Assembly: GCA_947247005.1 (NCBI GenBank)
Contig: OX365952.1
Location: 48,340,722-48,404,721 of the forward strand
From: Spisula solida
Lineage: Eukaryota; Mollusca; Bivalvia; Venerida; Mactridae
DNA: 64,000 nucleotides
Reading direction: 5' to 3'
Part shown: one piece after another, positions 23,770-34,439 of the stretch
Layout: each line of letters starts with the position of its first letter
How positions within the stretch are numbered: position 1 is the first letter of the stretch
Program-made: the position numbers and the translations under genes
The notes under the pieces: generated by a model
The model's database searches: none
Told to the model about the DNA's origin: nothing
What the model saw: only the letters and a program-made list of their open reading frames with translations

Positions 23770-24050
23770 GGGTGCCTGATAAACTTAGCGATAATCGGTC
23801 ACCTGGTCATGTGACTAGTGATAATCCGTCACCTTACCACGTGATCTGACGGACTTCTTCTTATACGAGAGTCGTCGGTTGCAATTCCGTGCCCGAGGGT
23901 GAGGTTTTCCTATCCTAAATGAGCTGGTAGTTGATCGGTTATTTTCTTCGTCTAACCTGCGTCTACATGACGTCTATCAAGATGTCCGACGTCGTTGTTT
24001 ATAATGACGTCACGGAACGAACGTGACGTTGCGGGCTAGTTAATGAAAGA
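23770..24050. promoter_or_regulatory. Motif-rich block, U2 copy
   Basis: Keeps both GATAATC(G/C)GTCACC repeats, both E-box-like words, the TATA-like word and the TGACGTCA palindrome (24,005-24,012) of U1. Confidence 0.25.
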
Positions 24051-24109
24051 GTGACAATATAGTCCCGAGTTTGATCCCCTTACTGAGCAGATTAAGCGAC
24101 TGGATAAAT

Positions 24110-24242
24110 AGAATAATAGGTTAGTGCCGTGGATGAAAAAGTTTATCCGGCTCGGCTACGAAAAAAATTTATCGGATTCGCCGTATAAGTTCCTCCGCCT
24201 TGCGAGATAAACTTTTCATCCACGGCACTAACCTATTATTCT
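24110..24242. mobile_element. Foldback hairpin element, U2 copy
   Basis: Arms 24,110-24,147 and 24,206-24,242 are reverse complements. The loop is about 14 bp shorter than in U1. Confidence 0.8.
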
Positions 24243-24836
24243 CTATGTATTAAGGCGACGTGACAGTTAATGGCTTGTGGAAGAGCTAGTTAGTACATAT
24301 TGATTATTAATTACAGGAAAGCAGATTAGTTAGCAGGACACCAAATGTTGAAAATCAAATAAAACCGATACAAGCAAAACCATTGGTGGAGAACATTGCC
24401 GCAGTTCTTTATGTGTGTAATAACTGCCTGTTCACAATAAATCTGCTATTTCATCTTCTAATCTGATGTGATGTCTTCCGTGATCTCTTATGACGTCATG
24501 TAAAACCTTCTTATGGACGTGTCAATGATCGTTCCTATGCGATAATTCTATATCCAGTTTATCCACCTATCGCTTGTGCCTTTCTTATCTAATATGTGTC
24601 AGCCAATGTGATCGCACAAATTGGATACATTTAAACAACAAATGAATATCTTTAATAGTAAATGCGACTTAGATATTAACCCAATAAACTCGCTTTGTAA
24701 CCTTCATAGAAATAAAGAGGCGGGGCATTCTGTGCATTGGCGTCATGATAGTTCACACACATACTATTTTGTATCTCAACAATATTAATCAATCATGACA
24801 ATTTGTCAACAATGTGAATATTTCGTTGTTTATCAT

Positions 24837-25420
24837 GTTCTAACATAACTTTATTTGGCATATTTACATAATACATACAGATACAGCCAGAACAAACACA
24901 ATAATACACATAATGAAATACACATAATGCAAATCAATAATAACAGAGTTATATCAACAGTGTGTATGTACAGGTACGGGGAAATTGTGATATTATCAAT
25001 TTCTATTATGAGAAGCATAATAAACATATTTAGCAATTTGCAAAAATAGTACGGGTTGAGGTTGTGGACATGAGACATGTAAATGTTTGAATGGTTGGCC
25101 AGCTGGAGAAATACGTTTTGAAATATTTGGTTCTTAGATCCCTTTGTTTTGGACAGATAAATAAGAATTGGTATTCGCTTTCAACGACCCCCATGTTGCA
25201 TCGTAAAGAAGTTCTATTTTGACGTTCTATATTAAAGTAGCTAACAGTTTCTATAGCTATCTCGTGGCATGATAATCTAAATATTGTAACATCGAGTGTG
25301 TACTTCTTTTGTTTTATGCAAGATAGGTTTTTTTCAATATCAGACGTGTGTTTATATACGCTATATGATGTCAGTTTACTAGAATTATTATTATAACTTT
25401 TCTTCAATATACCAATAGAA
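24837..25420 (-). pseudogene. LINE 3' end with polyprotein C-terminus, U2 copy
   Basis: The 125-codon minus ORF (25,030-25,407) is the longest intact stretch of this LINE C-terminus. It keeps SCHEIAIETVSYFNIERQNR and SEYQFLFICPKQRDLRTKYF in one frame. U1 has a stop in the upstream part. U2 in turn stops a few codons earlier at the end (ANC-stop). The 5' side is cut at the 1.83-kb deletion junction (25,420), so it cannot be functional. Confidence 0.7.
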
Positions 25421-26230
25421 AGAAGACAACAGGGTTTGAAAATTGGAACATCAAATGTTAATTACTCCAGATCTATTTTTGCGATTTGCACTATGTGATG
25501 ATCTTGGATGAGCTATAACTCAAAATGGACACAGATGGAGACGCATGGTTAACACACGTAGGCTCGCAATCCCACACGAACATGAGTCCGAAACGTACGC
25601 CCTAAGCAGGTAAATATTTTTCACACTAATCAAACTGTGATGAAGTATACATCCACGTTAAATATATTGTGCAAGCTTCCAAACCTAAACCTCAGCTATG
25701 TTCGACTGACCGATCCGGCGGTGTATCGGATTGTCAAAATTGGACAGGGAAGATAGCACTAGACAGAAACATAAGAACACGAAATGCGACACACAAAAAG
25801 AAGTGGTGTTATTAACGGTCCCTCTTTCATTAATACTTCTCACTTTTGTGCTGTTCTTATCCTATTTATCAGGATATTTCATTTTTACAATTTCTTCTGG
25901 CTGGGTCACGGTTTGTCTAGATTAAATGAGAATGAGATGTATTTTTATACAGTGACGTTTTTCACTGAGCGCCACCTACCCAGACCGAGTTGTTATTATC
26001 TATTTTACATTTGTAAATATGTATTGTTGAAAATTATATATCTGTAGGAGGGCAACATCTAGTGTATTCATCTAATCCAACGATTAAGCTCCTGTCCAGA
26101 TATGATCGCGATTAATCCTTAACATTGAGTTAAACACTTTTAGAAATAATTGACGACAAGTATCACGTGACACATTGCAAACTCTCTAGTGCGTTACAAA
26201 TTACAAATCGTTAATTCATATTTTTGAAGA
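25421..26230. repeat. 3' part of U2 with a degenerate R1 block
   Basis: Aligns with 16,803-17,680; degenerate R1 (GGACAGGGAAGATAGCAC) near 25,741. The two overlapping ORFs at 25,731-26,047 run through this repeat and show no conserved frame. Confidence 0.65.
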
Positions 26231-26239
26231 AAATAATTA

Positions 26240-27860
26240 TTTAATAGAATAGAAGTTTCATTTCCTACTCAATTTCGTCGTTGATCTGTCTCGTTACAGG
26301 AGACATAAACTGATTATACGACCACACATCGTAACGGAGCGGCATGCGACGAATTAACCTCCTGACACGTCCTCTCAATTTTCGTAATTAGGATTTCGAT
26401 TAACAACAGTTAACGTGATTGCCATGCCTAAAATACAGAATGTTAATATAATTTCTAAACATCATGCGTTCTATGATCATGCATCTGATATTTTTTATTT
26501 AGGTTGTTCCTCATACCATTGTTCACCAACGTACGTGTTTTGGTTAACCTGGTCAGTGATCCTTGGTACCCAGCTGTTATTACATGTCCTTACATGACAC
26601 AGATAACTCAACACTTCTCCATAGAAATCGATGCAAATAGATGGGAGTCGGATGAGTTGGGGATGCATTATGTTGCTTTTTTTGTTAGTGCATACGTGTA
26701 CTAGTATCCGAACTGATACTTATTAACATTGTGTATTGGACATATGGCAGCGTATGTTGCTTGTTTACTTTGACCACTAGTTATATGAGTAAACATGTTT
26801 ATTTTGTAAGCAAAATTGCAAATACACACATTCTATGGGGGTGTAGAACTTTGTGAAGAATTGGGAGTTGCTAATTTCCGGTGATTCTACAAGCGATGGC
26901 ATAACATTCAGATTATTAAAATGGTGTCATATTTTTAGGTCTTTTTCACTGCAGGTCATGTCTCGTGTTCTGTGATTTTAAACCGATGATACAATAGGTA
27001 TATTCAATGAACTTCTGCCGAGGTATGCTACCAGCGCTTGTTAAACTACTACATCAAATTTAATTAAGTCATACCTCTTATTCCAATCTGTATTAATACT
27101 GGCTATTACTGCAGTGTGACACCCGTCCTTCTCGTTCATATTTTGCGAAGTAATGGTGTTCAGTTGGGGATCGGTTGTTTCGTTCATATTTTATATTCAG
27201 ATAAATTATATAATTTATAAGGTATATATATTTATGTTTGTACTTGTTAATATGTAGAGAGAATGAAATTTAGGATCTTTTTGTTGCACGTCTCTCATAC
27301 ACTACAAGGCCGAAAAAATGCACTAGATGACCACTGGAAGATTTTCGATTAAAAAACCTTCAATCATTAATGCGAGTAATTTGATTACGTATATGCTGCA
27401 AGAATCTTATTAGACGATAAAGTAGGTCACATGTAATGGAATGAAGCTGCTTAATATCTCGTACTGGGAATTTAAGACAAGATAAAAGAGTTAGTTTATG
27501 CCACTTTGTTATTGTTTGAACAACGTTTAAATTTTGATTCATTCAATGAACTAGATAAGATAACATTTTTAAATAAATACTTGTAGGAAAAATCGTACAC
27601 TAAATCGCACAGAAATTGTCTTAAATACAACACAGATAATGGGGAATCCTCAATGACATTTACAAAGTATACTGTAACATATACATGTTATTACGCTGAT
27701 AACCTCAAGCATTCAAGAACCTTGTTTATTGAATTATCTCTGGAGAACGCATGTCGAGCGACATCTTTTCGAACAATTTAGATTGATAGTGCGTTAAATA
27801 TTTATACTACAAGTTACCATTAATGCATTAAATTTGGTTTATAGTAAACTCAGTACAAAA
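26240..27860 (+). repeat. Old ~2-kb direct duplication, left copy
   Basis: Colinear with about 30,270-32,000 (and, including its left edge 25,840-26,230, with 29,930 onward). Matching landmarks are the 5' flank (GAATTAACCTCC-GACAC), the exon (next entry), CAAGCGATGGCATAACA, AAAGTATACTGTAACAT and TTTATTGAATTATCTC. Divergence is much higher than between U1 and U2. Confidence 0.75.
26480..26683 (+). pseudogene. Candidate first exon of a secreted-protein-like gene, frameshifted copy
   Basis: Paralogue of the exon at 30,496-30,710. The shared core is RVLVNLVSDPWYPAVITC here against RVLVNLTSDPWFPGVITC there, followed by a tyrosine, then A-(N/K)-RW, D-(E/D)-(L/I)-G and YVA. Differences concentrate at third codon positions and the one clear internal length change is 6 bases, which argues that the frame was once under selection. 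In this copy an ATG at about 26,480 aligns with the start of the other copy's signal peptide, but a T-run with one extra T puts the frame into a TAG. The downstream frame is open only from a TTG. The donor is GTTAGT instead of GTAAGT. A decayed paralogue is the best reading. Confidence 0.45.
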
Positions 27861-27965
27861 GGAAACGTATGTTGTACTGTAATGGGTGTTTTCTACATGT
27901 AGTCGGGATATAGATAAGAACAACAGATACTCAAGTTTTAATATTCCATTATCACACACACAAAA
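27861..27965. other. Unannotated DNA
   Basis: Separates the duplication from the transposase fragment; no feature recognised. Confidence 0.4.
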
Positions 27966-27975
27966 GAGAGTTCCT

Positions 27976-28140
27976 TTAACGATTCCAGTTGCGATGTGCT
28001 GTCGTCCACATAAGCCGAGCACGTTTGTGGCGTAGGTTCACCGGGATCACCATACGAGGATGTCTACATTGCAGGAGGTGCGCTTCAAGTATGTTCCTTA
28101 CTGTATTTGGGTGTATACGGCGACTGAAAAGAGACAAAAC
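27976..28140 (-). pseudogene. Tc1-like transposase fragment (second helix-turn-helix region)
   Basis: The minus-strand peptide SRRIHPNTVRNILEAHLLQC, then RHPRMVIPVNLRHKRARLMW and TTAHRNWNR, matches the Tc1 family pattern at the end of the DNA-binding domain: RTVRRRLREAGL-like, RRP, L-x-x-RHRxARLxWAxxH, then W. In intact Tc1 transposases this is followed by W--V-FSDESRF. Here a TAA follows NWNR, and a weak continuation (GTLFCVCDNG) lies in another frame. The N-terminal HTH and most of the DDE catalytic domain are absent. The sequence just upstream on the minus strand reads like a splice acceptor (GTTTTGTCTCTTTTCAG). Confidence 0.65.
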
Positions 28141-28215
28141 ACGTGTTATCGGTGTTAAAAGTTCAAAATGGAAAATGGAAGATTTCTGATGGGGTATACA
28201 CATAATCATGTACAC

Positions 28216-29289
28216 AGATACTCAACATTACCCACAACATCAAACATACGCCCCTAAACCCACTTACGTTTCTTTTTGTACAGAGTTTATATACATATAC
28301 ATATTTGTGAATATATGTGAAGAACAATAATATACCAAGAACTCATATTACATGTGCACCCAACATCACGTGTCATTGAACGTATTCTGCATTACCGATG
28401 ACTGTTTATAATGAAAAACACACAACATTCTGAAACTGAATCGAGAGGAACACTCATGAGATTTTGAAATTTCACTGTGAACACAATTCCTAGTTGACCT
28501 TTTTTTAGATAATGCATTTATTAACATGTAATTTCACATACGGGCAAATGAACAAGCAATGAAACCAATTATTTGTTTAATTCTGGCCTGCTTGCGGTAT
28601 AATGTACCGATTTTTACATGTTACGAAATCTAGCATACTTTACACGTGTAAGACATGCGTATCAAAAAACACGCGATCTTGTACGGGTTGGGTGTAAGTG
28701 ATAATATTCTTACGCGAAACACCGAACATGCTGAGTTTGGCGCAGAAAGAACGCAGTTGACCTGTCGGGATGATTTGAGCTCAGCTAGAGTTGTGGCCCT
28801 TAGGGTTTTCAAATAACTAAACAATGAGTTTCCATTTCGTATGCAATTGTTATTTTAGCGGTTTTCTCAGTTTTTCATTGACAGGAACCTTCAAGTATTG
28901 AATATAAACATGCAAGCTAGCTTTTGCAAAATTAGCATTTCAATGAAGCAGACTTTTTGAATTGTGTTGTATGATTCTTACACATCAGCAGAGTTCTTTT
29001 TGAGTAAATCGCGGCATGTTACGTGTTTTTCTAGAAGGGCAGTCATCAGTTTATTCCAAAATGTTTATGAACACATGTTTGTCATGCGTTGCAATATGCA
29101 CGTGTTCATGAACAGTTTGGGTACAAAATGTGTGACTTTGTAAAATATACTTCATTACGTAACGCGCCTGTCACGACTAACATGGCCTTTTATCGTCAAA
29201 ATAAATCAGCATTTAACTGCATCTTTTATTCAAGTATTTGTGTCAAACCTGTCATGAGAGTACATGCAATATTAAAATAATTATACAAA
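28216..29289. other. Unannotated DNA
   Basis: No repeat recognised. The minus ORF at 28,630-28,824 is non-repetitive and contains a possible donor (CGCGTAAGA, minus), but there is no supporting acceptor or paralogue. Confidence 0.35.
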
Positions 29290-29485
29290 ACTACGGTGGC
29301 GGTTAAGCACTTTTGGGTAGTGTATATATCAAAAATATGCTCATATGGATTGTCTATAAGTGCATGTCAAAAATAAGCGCACATTATTGGGCTAAAATAT
29401 AAACGCATATCGAATATAAGCGCATAAAAGTGTCACTAAAAATTATATAAGCGTATGCGCCTACTTTCCAGATTCGACAGTATAT
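29290..29485. mobile_element. Terminal fragment of a pogo/Tigger-like DNA transposon
   Basis: Repeated ATAAGCGCA(T/C)-type words (about 29,373-29,455) lead to CCAGATTCGACAGTA. On the minus strand this reads TACTGTCGAATC followed by GCGCATACGCTTATA words. A TA-bordered end with such periodic words is characteristic of pogo/Tigger-type termini. The other end is not visible, so this is a partial copy or MITE. Confidence 0.35.
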
Positions 29486-29929
29486 ATATGGTGCGGAAAC
29501 AATCAGTTGTCTGCTTTAATTAATGTACATTGTATATAATCCAACAATGCATAACAACTATGTCCCTAACGGCAGTTAAACTAACGTCTAATTTCAACTT
29601 GCTTTCTTTACTAGTATTATCGGAAGTCGGGTATATTACCGGTTAATCTAACCTAACCTAACCAATTCTTCTTAAAACCTGTATGTAACAGTTTATGTAC
29701 AGTGGTAGTAGATGTAATGGCTTTCCGTGGACCGCTTGCCATAGAGTAGATTGGTTACGCAATGGTATCTATAGTTGCTGTTCTGAAATATGGTCTCAAT
29801 TGTCCCCTAATTTCAAAAATGTTGTCAAACTAAACTTTTCTCTTTTTCAAAAAGTTTTAATGGACCAAAATTGGAAACAAACTGAGACTGACCAAAACAG
29901 GATGTGTTGGCTAGGATAATATAAAATGG
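29486..29929. other. Unannotated DNA with one lysine/asparagine-rich ORF
   Basis: The 74-codon plus ORF at 29,695-29,919 (EIWSQLSPNFKNVVKLNFSL) has a protein-like composition but no recognised domain or splice context. Confidence 0.3.
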
Positions 29930-30495
29930 TTTTCTTCTGGTTGATTAATGGTTTGTCTAGATTGAATGAGAACGAGATATATTTTATAAACGTTTCTACC
30001 TTCCCGGACCTAGTTGGTATTGTCTTTTAACCATGTGTACACGTCTATAGTAGAAACTTATATAGCTGTATGAGTACCATATCTAAGGTATTCATCAATT
30101 TCAAAGATTAAGCTCCTATTCCAGATATGGTCGCGTTGAATCCCTATCGTTCTGTAAAACACTAATAGAGATATTTGACGACAAACGTCACGTGTCACAT
30201 TGCAAAACCTTATCGCGTTACAAATAGTTAATCTATACTTTATGTCATGAGTTGACAACATACGATTGATGTAATATAAGTTTCATTTTCTACCCCTATT
30301 TAGTCGCTGTTCAATCTCGTTATCAGATTATTAGACGCCCACACAGTGTAACTGATCAGTATAAGGCGAATTAACCTCCAGACACTTTCCCGCATTTATC
30401 GCAAATAGGATTGCGATACAACCTTATACAGCGGTTAACGTAACATACATGCTGCCGATGAAGAATTTCGATATGATTTCTACATTTCCTACTTA

Positions 30496-30710
30496 ATGCA
30501 TTCTATGACCATGCATCTGCTATTTTTATTTTTGTTCTTTCTGATACAATGGTTTTCCTATGCACGTGTGTTAGTTAACCTAACCAGTGATCCTTGGTTC
30601 CCAGGTGTAATCACATGCTCTTACACCTCACCTAAAAACTTATCCACATACATCAATGCAAAGAGGTGGGGGACTGATGACATTGGGATACGTTATGTGG
30701 CTGTTTTGTC
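30496..30710 (+). CDS. Candidate first exon of a secreted protein, intact copy
   Basis: Three in-frame ATGs (30,496, 30,505, 30,511). From the third, MHLLFLFLFFLIQWFSYA forms a strong signal peptide (hydrophobic core, small residues before a plausible cleavage site). It is followed by RVLVNLTSDPWFPGVITCSY and about 30 more residues with ending YVAV. The exon closes in phase 2 on a consensus donor (TTGTC then GTAAGT at 30,711). The coding frame is conserved in the 26.5-kb paralogue with mainly synonymous-position differences. A single Cys in a V-N-x-x-S-D-P-W-x-P-x-V-I-T-C context could be the first half of an Ig-like or other small disulphide domain, but that is a guess. I could not find a phase-compatible next exon: the 32,366 acceptor gives a stop when joined. 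Confidence 0.45.
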
Positions 30711-31379
30711 GTAAGTGCATACATACTCGAATATCCGCATTTTTTTTCTGAACATTGTTTATTGGAAATATGACAGCGTAGGTAACAACTTTTTTTTACC
30801 ACTGCTTATAGGTGTAAGTATTATTATTTTGTAAGTAAATGACAAATACACACATATTTCGTGGGTTAAACGTGAGAATTGGGCGTTTCTCATTTACCGT
30901 AATTCTCCAAGCGATGGCATAACAGTCCGATTATTGAATTGTTGGCATGTTTAAGGTCATTCACAATTTCGATAACATCTCAAGTTCAGTGCTTTACTCC
31001 AGTGTTTCAAGTGTTCTTTGTAATGACGTAAGTATGACACCAGTGGTTGTTGATCGACTGCATTGAATTTAAATGAGTAGTACTTTTTCTTGAAAGTTCG
31101 AATACATATTGTATAATATTCACCTGTCTCGTTTATTTCGACAAGATAATGGTAAAGTTTGGGTTAGTTGTTTCGTTATGAAATTGTTTCATGTTCAGAT
31201 CTATTTATATATACGGTATACATTCATGTTGTATTGCCAATTGTGTAGAACATGTGAGCTACGGTCATTTAAATTTAAATGCTTCTATAATACTACTACA
31301 GTCGGGTGCCGAAACACTACACATGTATAACCACTGGACGAGTTTCAATTAAAATTCCCTTATTAATATCTCATGAAAT

Positions 31380-31461
31380 ATGCTTGCCTGTACTCGGCAT
31401 TGTCTCATGTGAGTAATTCAATGCTTGCCTGTACTCGGCATTGTCTCATGTGAGTAATTCA
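31380..31461 (+). repeat. 41-bp perfect tandem duplication
   Basis: ATGCTTGCCTGTACTCGGCA and the 21 bases after it are repeated without mismatch at 31,380-31,420 and 31,421-31,461. The left duplicate (about 27,360) lacks it, so it is recent. Confidence 0.9.
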
Positions 31462-32000
31462 GTCAGGTATTCGTTGTATGAATTTTATATGACAGTGGAG
31501 TATGACGCACATAATTGACGAAACAATCAAATTTCACGTAATGTGTCGTTTTGACAAGAGAACAACATACATTAGCTGTATGCCACTATGTCATAAATGC
31601 TTGGCCGACATTTGTATTTTGAAGCAATAAAACGCAATAACCGTTGATTCATTTAATATATTCTTACTACTGTACTTTCATCTGTGTATTAAATATTTAC
31701 TCTTTGAAATATTGCCTTAGCTGCTGACTCGGTAAAATATCAGGTAGGTACCGAAATTATTACAGAAATTACCAACAATACAATCATTGCTGACGATATT
31801 TACAAAGCATACTGTAACATTTCTATGATATTAAATCCATGATATCCTCTAAGTATTCAATAACCCTGTTTATTGCATTATTTCCCGAGAACGCATGCAA
31901 AAGTATAATTTGTCAGGCAATTTGGATTCCACCATTAAATTTATACCGAGACGTCACGCATTTATGCCATTAACATTTTGTATTTAGAATAATGTTACTA

Positions 32001-32287
32001 TAGTGTAACTTGGTAAAGAGACTTTTCAAAAATTAATGCGCACAACTAAATGCACATACACGCGGTGTTTTACTTAAGGCGGTGAACGCCTTTTATTCGA
32101 CTATCGAATTTCTCCCGAACCAATTAAATATAATAGTAAAAAATCTGCTGCAATGAAGTTACAATGACAAAGATCATACGTCATCAAATTTGTTTCTCCT
32201 GTACTTTCTATTGATTTACTACATTTGTAACCGACTGTGTTCATTAAAAGATTTTTATCGTATTAAACCCTATCTAGTATTTTCATA
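32001..32287. other. Unannotated DNA
   Basis: No feature recognised. Confidence 0.4.
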
Positions 32288-32364
32288 TTGACAGCAACAG
32301 CACTTATGTTGGAATCTTATTTTATGTTAGTTTTTTCTGATTCGTACGATTTTGCATTTTCAGG

Positions 32365-32737
32365 CATATTTGAATGTACAGAGTCAAAGACCACCCTCGG
32401 TCCAGATCAGCGAACTCCTATTTTGTCGTGTCATGTACCCATCATGTCAGGTCAGGCAAACGTGTCCCTGACAACGAACCAACTACACACCAATCCAAGT
32501 ATCATCCTTTTGTCAGGTCAAGACATCATTCGCACTGGTCCTAGACTTCCCTCATGCCAAGCGAAATACCTTCCACGTGTTTGGTCCATGACTTCACTAG
32601 CACCGGACACAAATCTTCCATTGCACCTGGTCAAGAACTTCACTTGCTTTATACTTGACAAAGGACTACCTTTTGCCGGTACAGTGCCATCATCTCTGTC
32701 GGGTCAGGATTTTAATGTCACATACTTCCTTTATTAA
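32365..32737 (+). CDS. Candidate terminal exon, unknown product (longest ORF of the window)
   Basis: The 149-codon ORF 32,288-32,737 contains a good splice acceptor (TTTTGCATTTTCAG, ending about 32,365). The sequence from there to the stop is markedly richer in G+C than its surroundings. The peptide begins IFECTESKTTLGPDQRTP, is Pro/Thr/Ser/Leu-rich, has three SGQ(D/A) words (MSGQANVS, LSGQDIIRT, LSGQDFNVT) derived from repeated GTCAGGTCA-like DNA words, and ends NVTYFLY. No family is recognised. A second frame from the same acceptor (AYLNVQSQRPP...) stays open for 36 codons only. The repeated DNA words leave open that this is a non-coding repeat with an incidental ORF. Confidence 0.35.
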
Positions 32738-33419
32738 TTGATCGTCCTTAACACATGTATGTATCATAAACGAGCTGTATCAGTCTCAACTAAAATATTT
32801 TACAGAGTACAATGGAAGTCTTGTAAATTCCATATTGTGCAATGTTTCTCATTTAAAGCTTGTTTTATATGATAATATGCTAAGTATGAATAACTCGCGG
32901 TATCATTAAATAGACAATGTTGTAGGCACGTTTGCGTTTTGAGAATTCAAACAATAATTAGAGACAACATATTTACTTTCATCTACACTGAATACTATAA
33001 TATCGTTTTTACTTTCTCTGCAGAAATAGCTGATAATGACTTTAATACCACGATAGTATAAAACAACAAATGACTGCGCAATGGAGCATCTAAACGTTAA
33101 AAATTGTGCACTAAAGTGTTAAATGTACACTGAAAATTGGTGGTATAAGAAGACGAAGAGTGTATACATACACATGCCGGATGATTAAACATTTGTACCA
33201 GGTCCTGTATAAACAAAGGACAAGAATAGCGATGTATAACGTTTCATATACCAGTGAAAGTGACGTCACGTCGTACATGTATTACACTCATTATAACGTC
33301 ATGCAGGTAAAGTAAACAACAGACTATCACAAGGTTACATGGATTCCAGATATAATTGAGCGATTAAATCATGTTAACATCGAAATAAAATACCCAAGAG
33401 CCGAACGTATACCTTTTGC
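32738..33419. other. Unannotated DNA
   Basis: Contains the exact palindrome TGACGTCA at 33,261-33,268; otherwise nothing seen. Confidence 0.4.
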
Positions 33420-33660
33420 TTAACAACAGTTTGTCGACGACAGCGACATATTTCATGCGGGGGTAACCTTTTTACAGTGCATCAAACCTCACACATAACT
33501 CCACAGACATCCTTTCAGAACATGACAGTGTTAATAAGTGTTTCCCGCCGTAAAATTACCCATAAAACCCATCGAGTAGCACACAAAGTAGACAATGACC
33601 TGTCGGAAGTCAGAGCAACAATAAAACAAAACATTTAAGGACACGACAAGACCACTCTTG
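33420..33660 (-). repeat. Inverted repeat arm, partner of 39,490-39,800
   Basis: In reverse complement it matches 39,490-39,800 with indels. Shared words are TTGTTGCTCTGACTTC, TGTGCTACTCGATGG, GTGTGAGGTTTG and TGTCGCTGTC. The two arms are about 5.8 kb apart; whether they bound one element or are two independent insertions is unclear. Confidence 0.75.
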
Positions 33661-34439
33661 TTTTAGCCAGCGTTGTATAGCTGAAATATTACTAGTCTAA
33701 GTAGATCAATGATTGTTATAATATGTGGATTCAATATCTAAATTACTAACTCATACAAGATATGCTTTCCTTCAGAACGTAAAGAAACAATCAAATTACA
33801 TAGTTTTGTTGAATAGCTTCTTAATCCCAAAATGGTACTTTGTCATCTTCACATAAGCTGCAACAATATGTCCATTACGAGACCAGCTAAATGTGCTTTA
33901 TATAATTCACTGATCATTATATGTAACAAATCAATGCAGAGAATATTTACCTCATCTTCTCATTTACCGTTAATGGGAATTCTAACACACAATAAAATAA
34001 GTGACATTATATATGGTTCGGGATTTTGGAGTTCTATAAGTTTTAAGCTCCCATCCAGAACAAATCTTTGAACTTCAACACTTTATTTCCCTCTTCTTGT
34101 TGGAAGAGGATAAAGTAGCCAGCGTTTCCCTGCGTTGTTCCCTACTCTCATTTGATATTGGAAGTTCGGTACATTTGAGCAATGTATCAACCTTTATGTA
34201 CTTATATGACTAGACACTGAATCAAAGAACTATATCACCGTTACTATTCAATCAGATACACAATGTGCTGTTAAATAGCATAGTAGACGGAGAGATGAGT
34301 TTCGATACAAAAATCATAATGTGTAAATAAATAGGTTTTTGTATCCTTCTGTGTACAACATGTCACAAATATGGAGAATTAGACCATACATAACTAAATA
34401 AAACTGCTTAAGCCAAGAACAGAGATATTTCTGTAAAAA
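33661..34439. other. Unannotated DNA
   Basis: The 79-codon ORF at 33,832-34,071 has no recognised feature. Confidence 0.35.

Larger units (their letters stand above)
17651..26200 (+). repeat. Segmental duplication unit U2
   Basis: Second tandem copy. Relative to U1 it contains a 912-bp transposon (18,844-19,755) and extra sequence at 20,040-21,200. It lacks U1's 9,500-9,740, the SINE, the 1.83-kb segment and an 83-bp piece. Confidence 0.85.
29930..32000 (+). repeat. Old ~2-kb direct duplication, right copy
   Basis: Partner of 25,840-27,860. Its left edge also matches 17,370-17,680 (end of U1), so the same segment exists three times in this window. It carries the better-preserved exon copy. 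Confidence 0.75.

Noticed and set aside
30496..32737. Joining the 30.5-kb exon directly to the 32.4-kb candidate exon
   Set aside because: The donor leaves two bases; the acceptor at about 32,365 in that phase gives an immediate stop, so the two do not form one transcript as seen.
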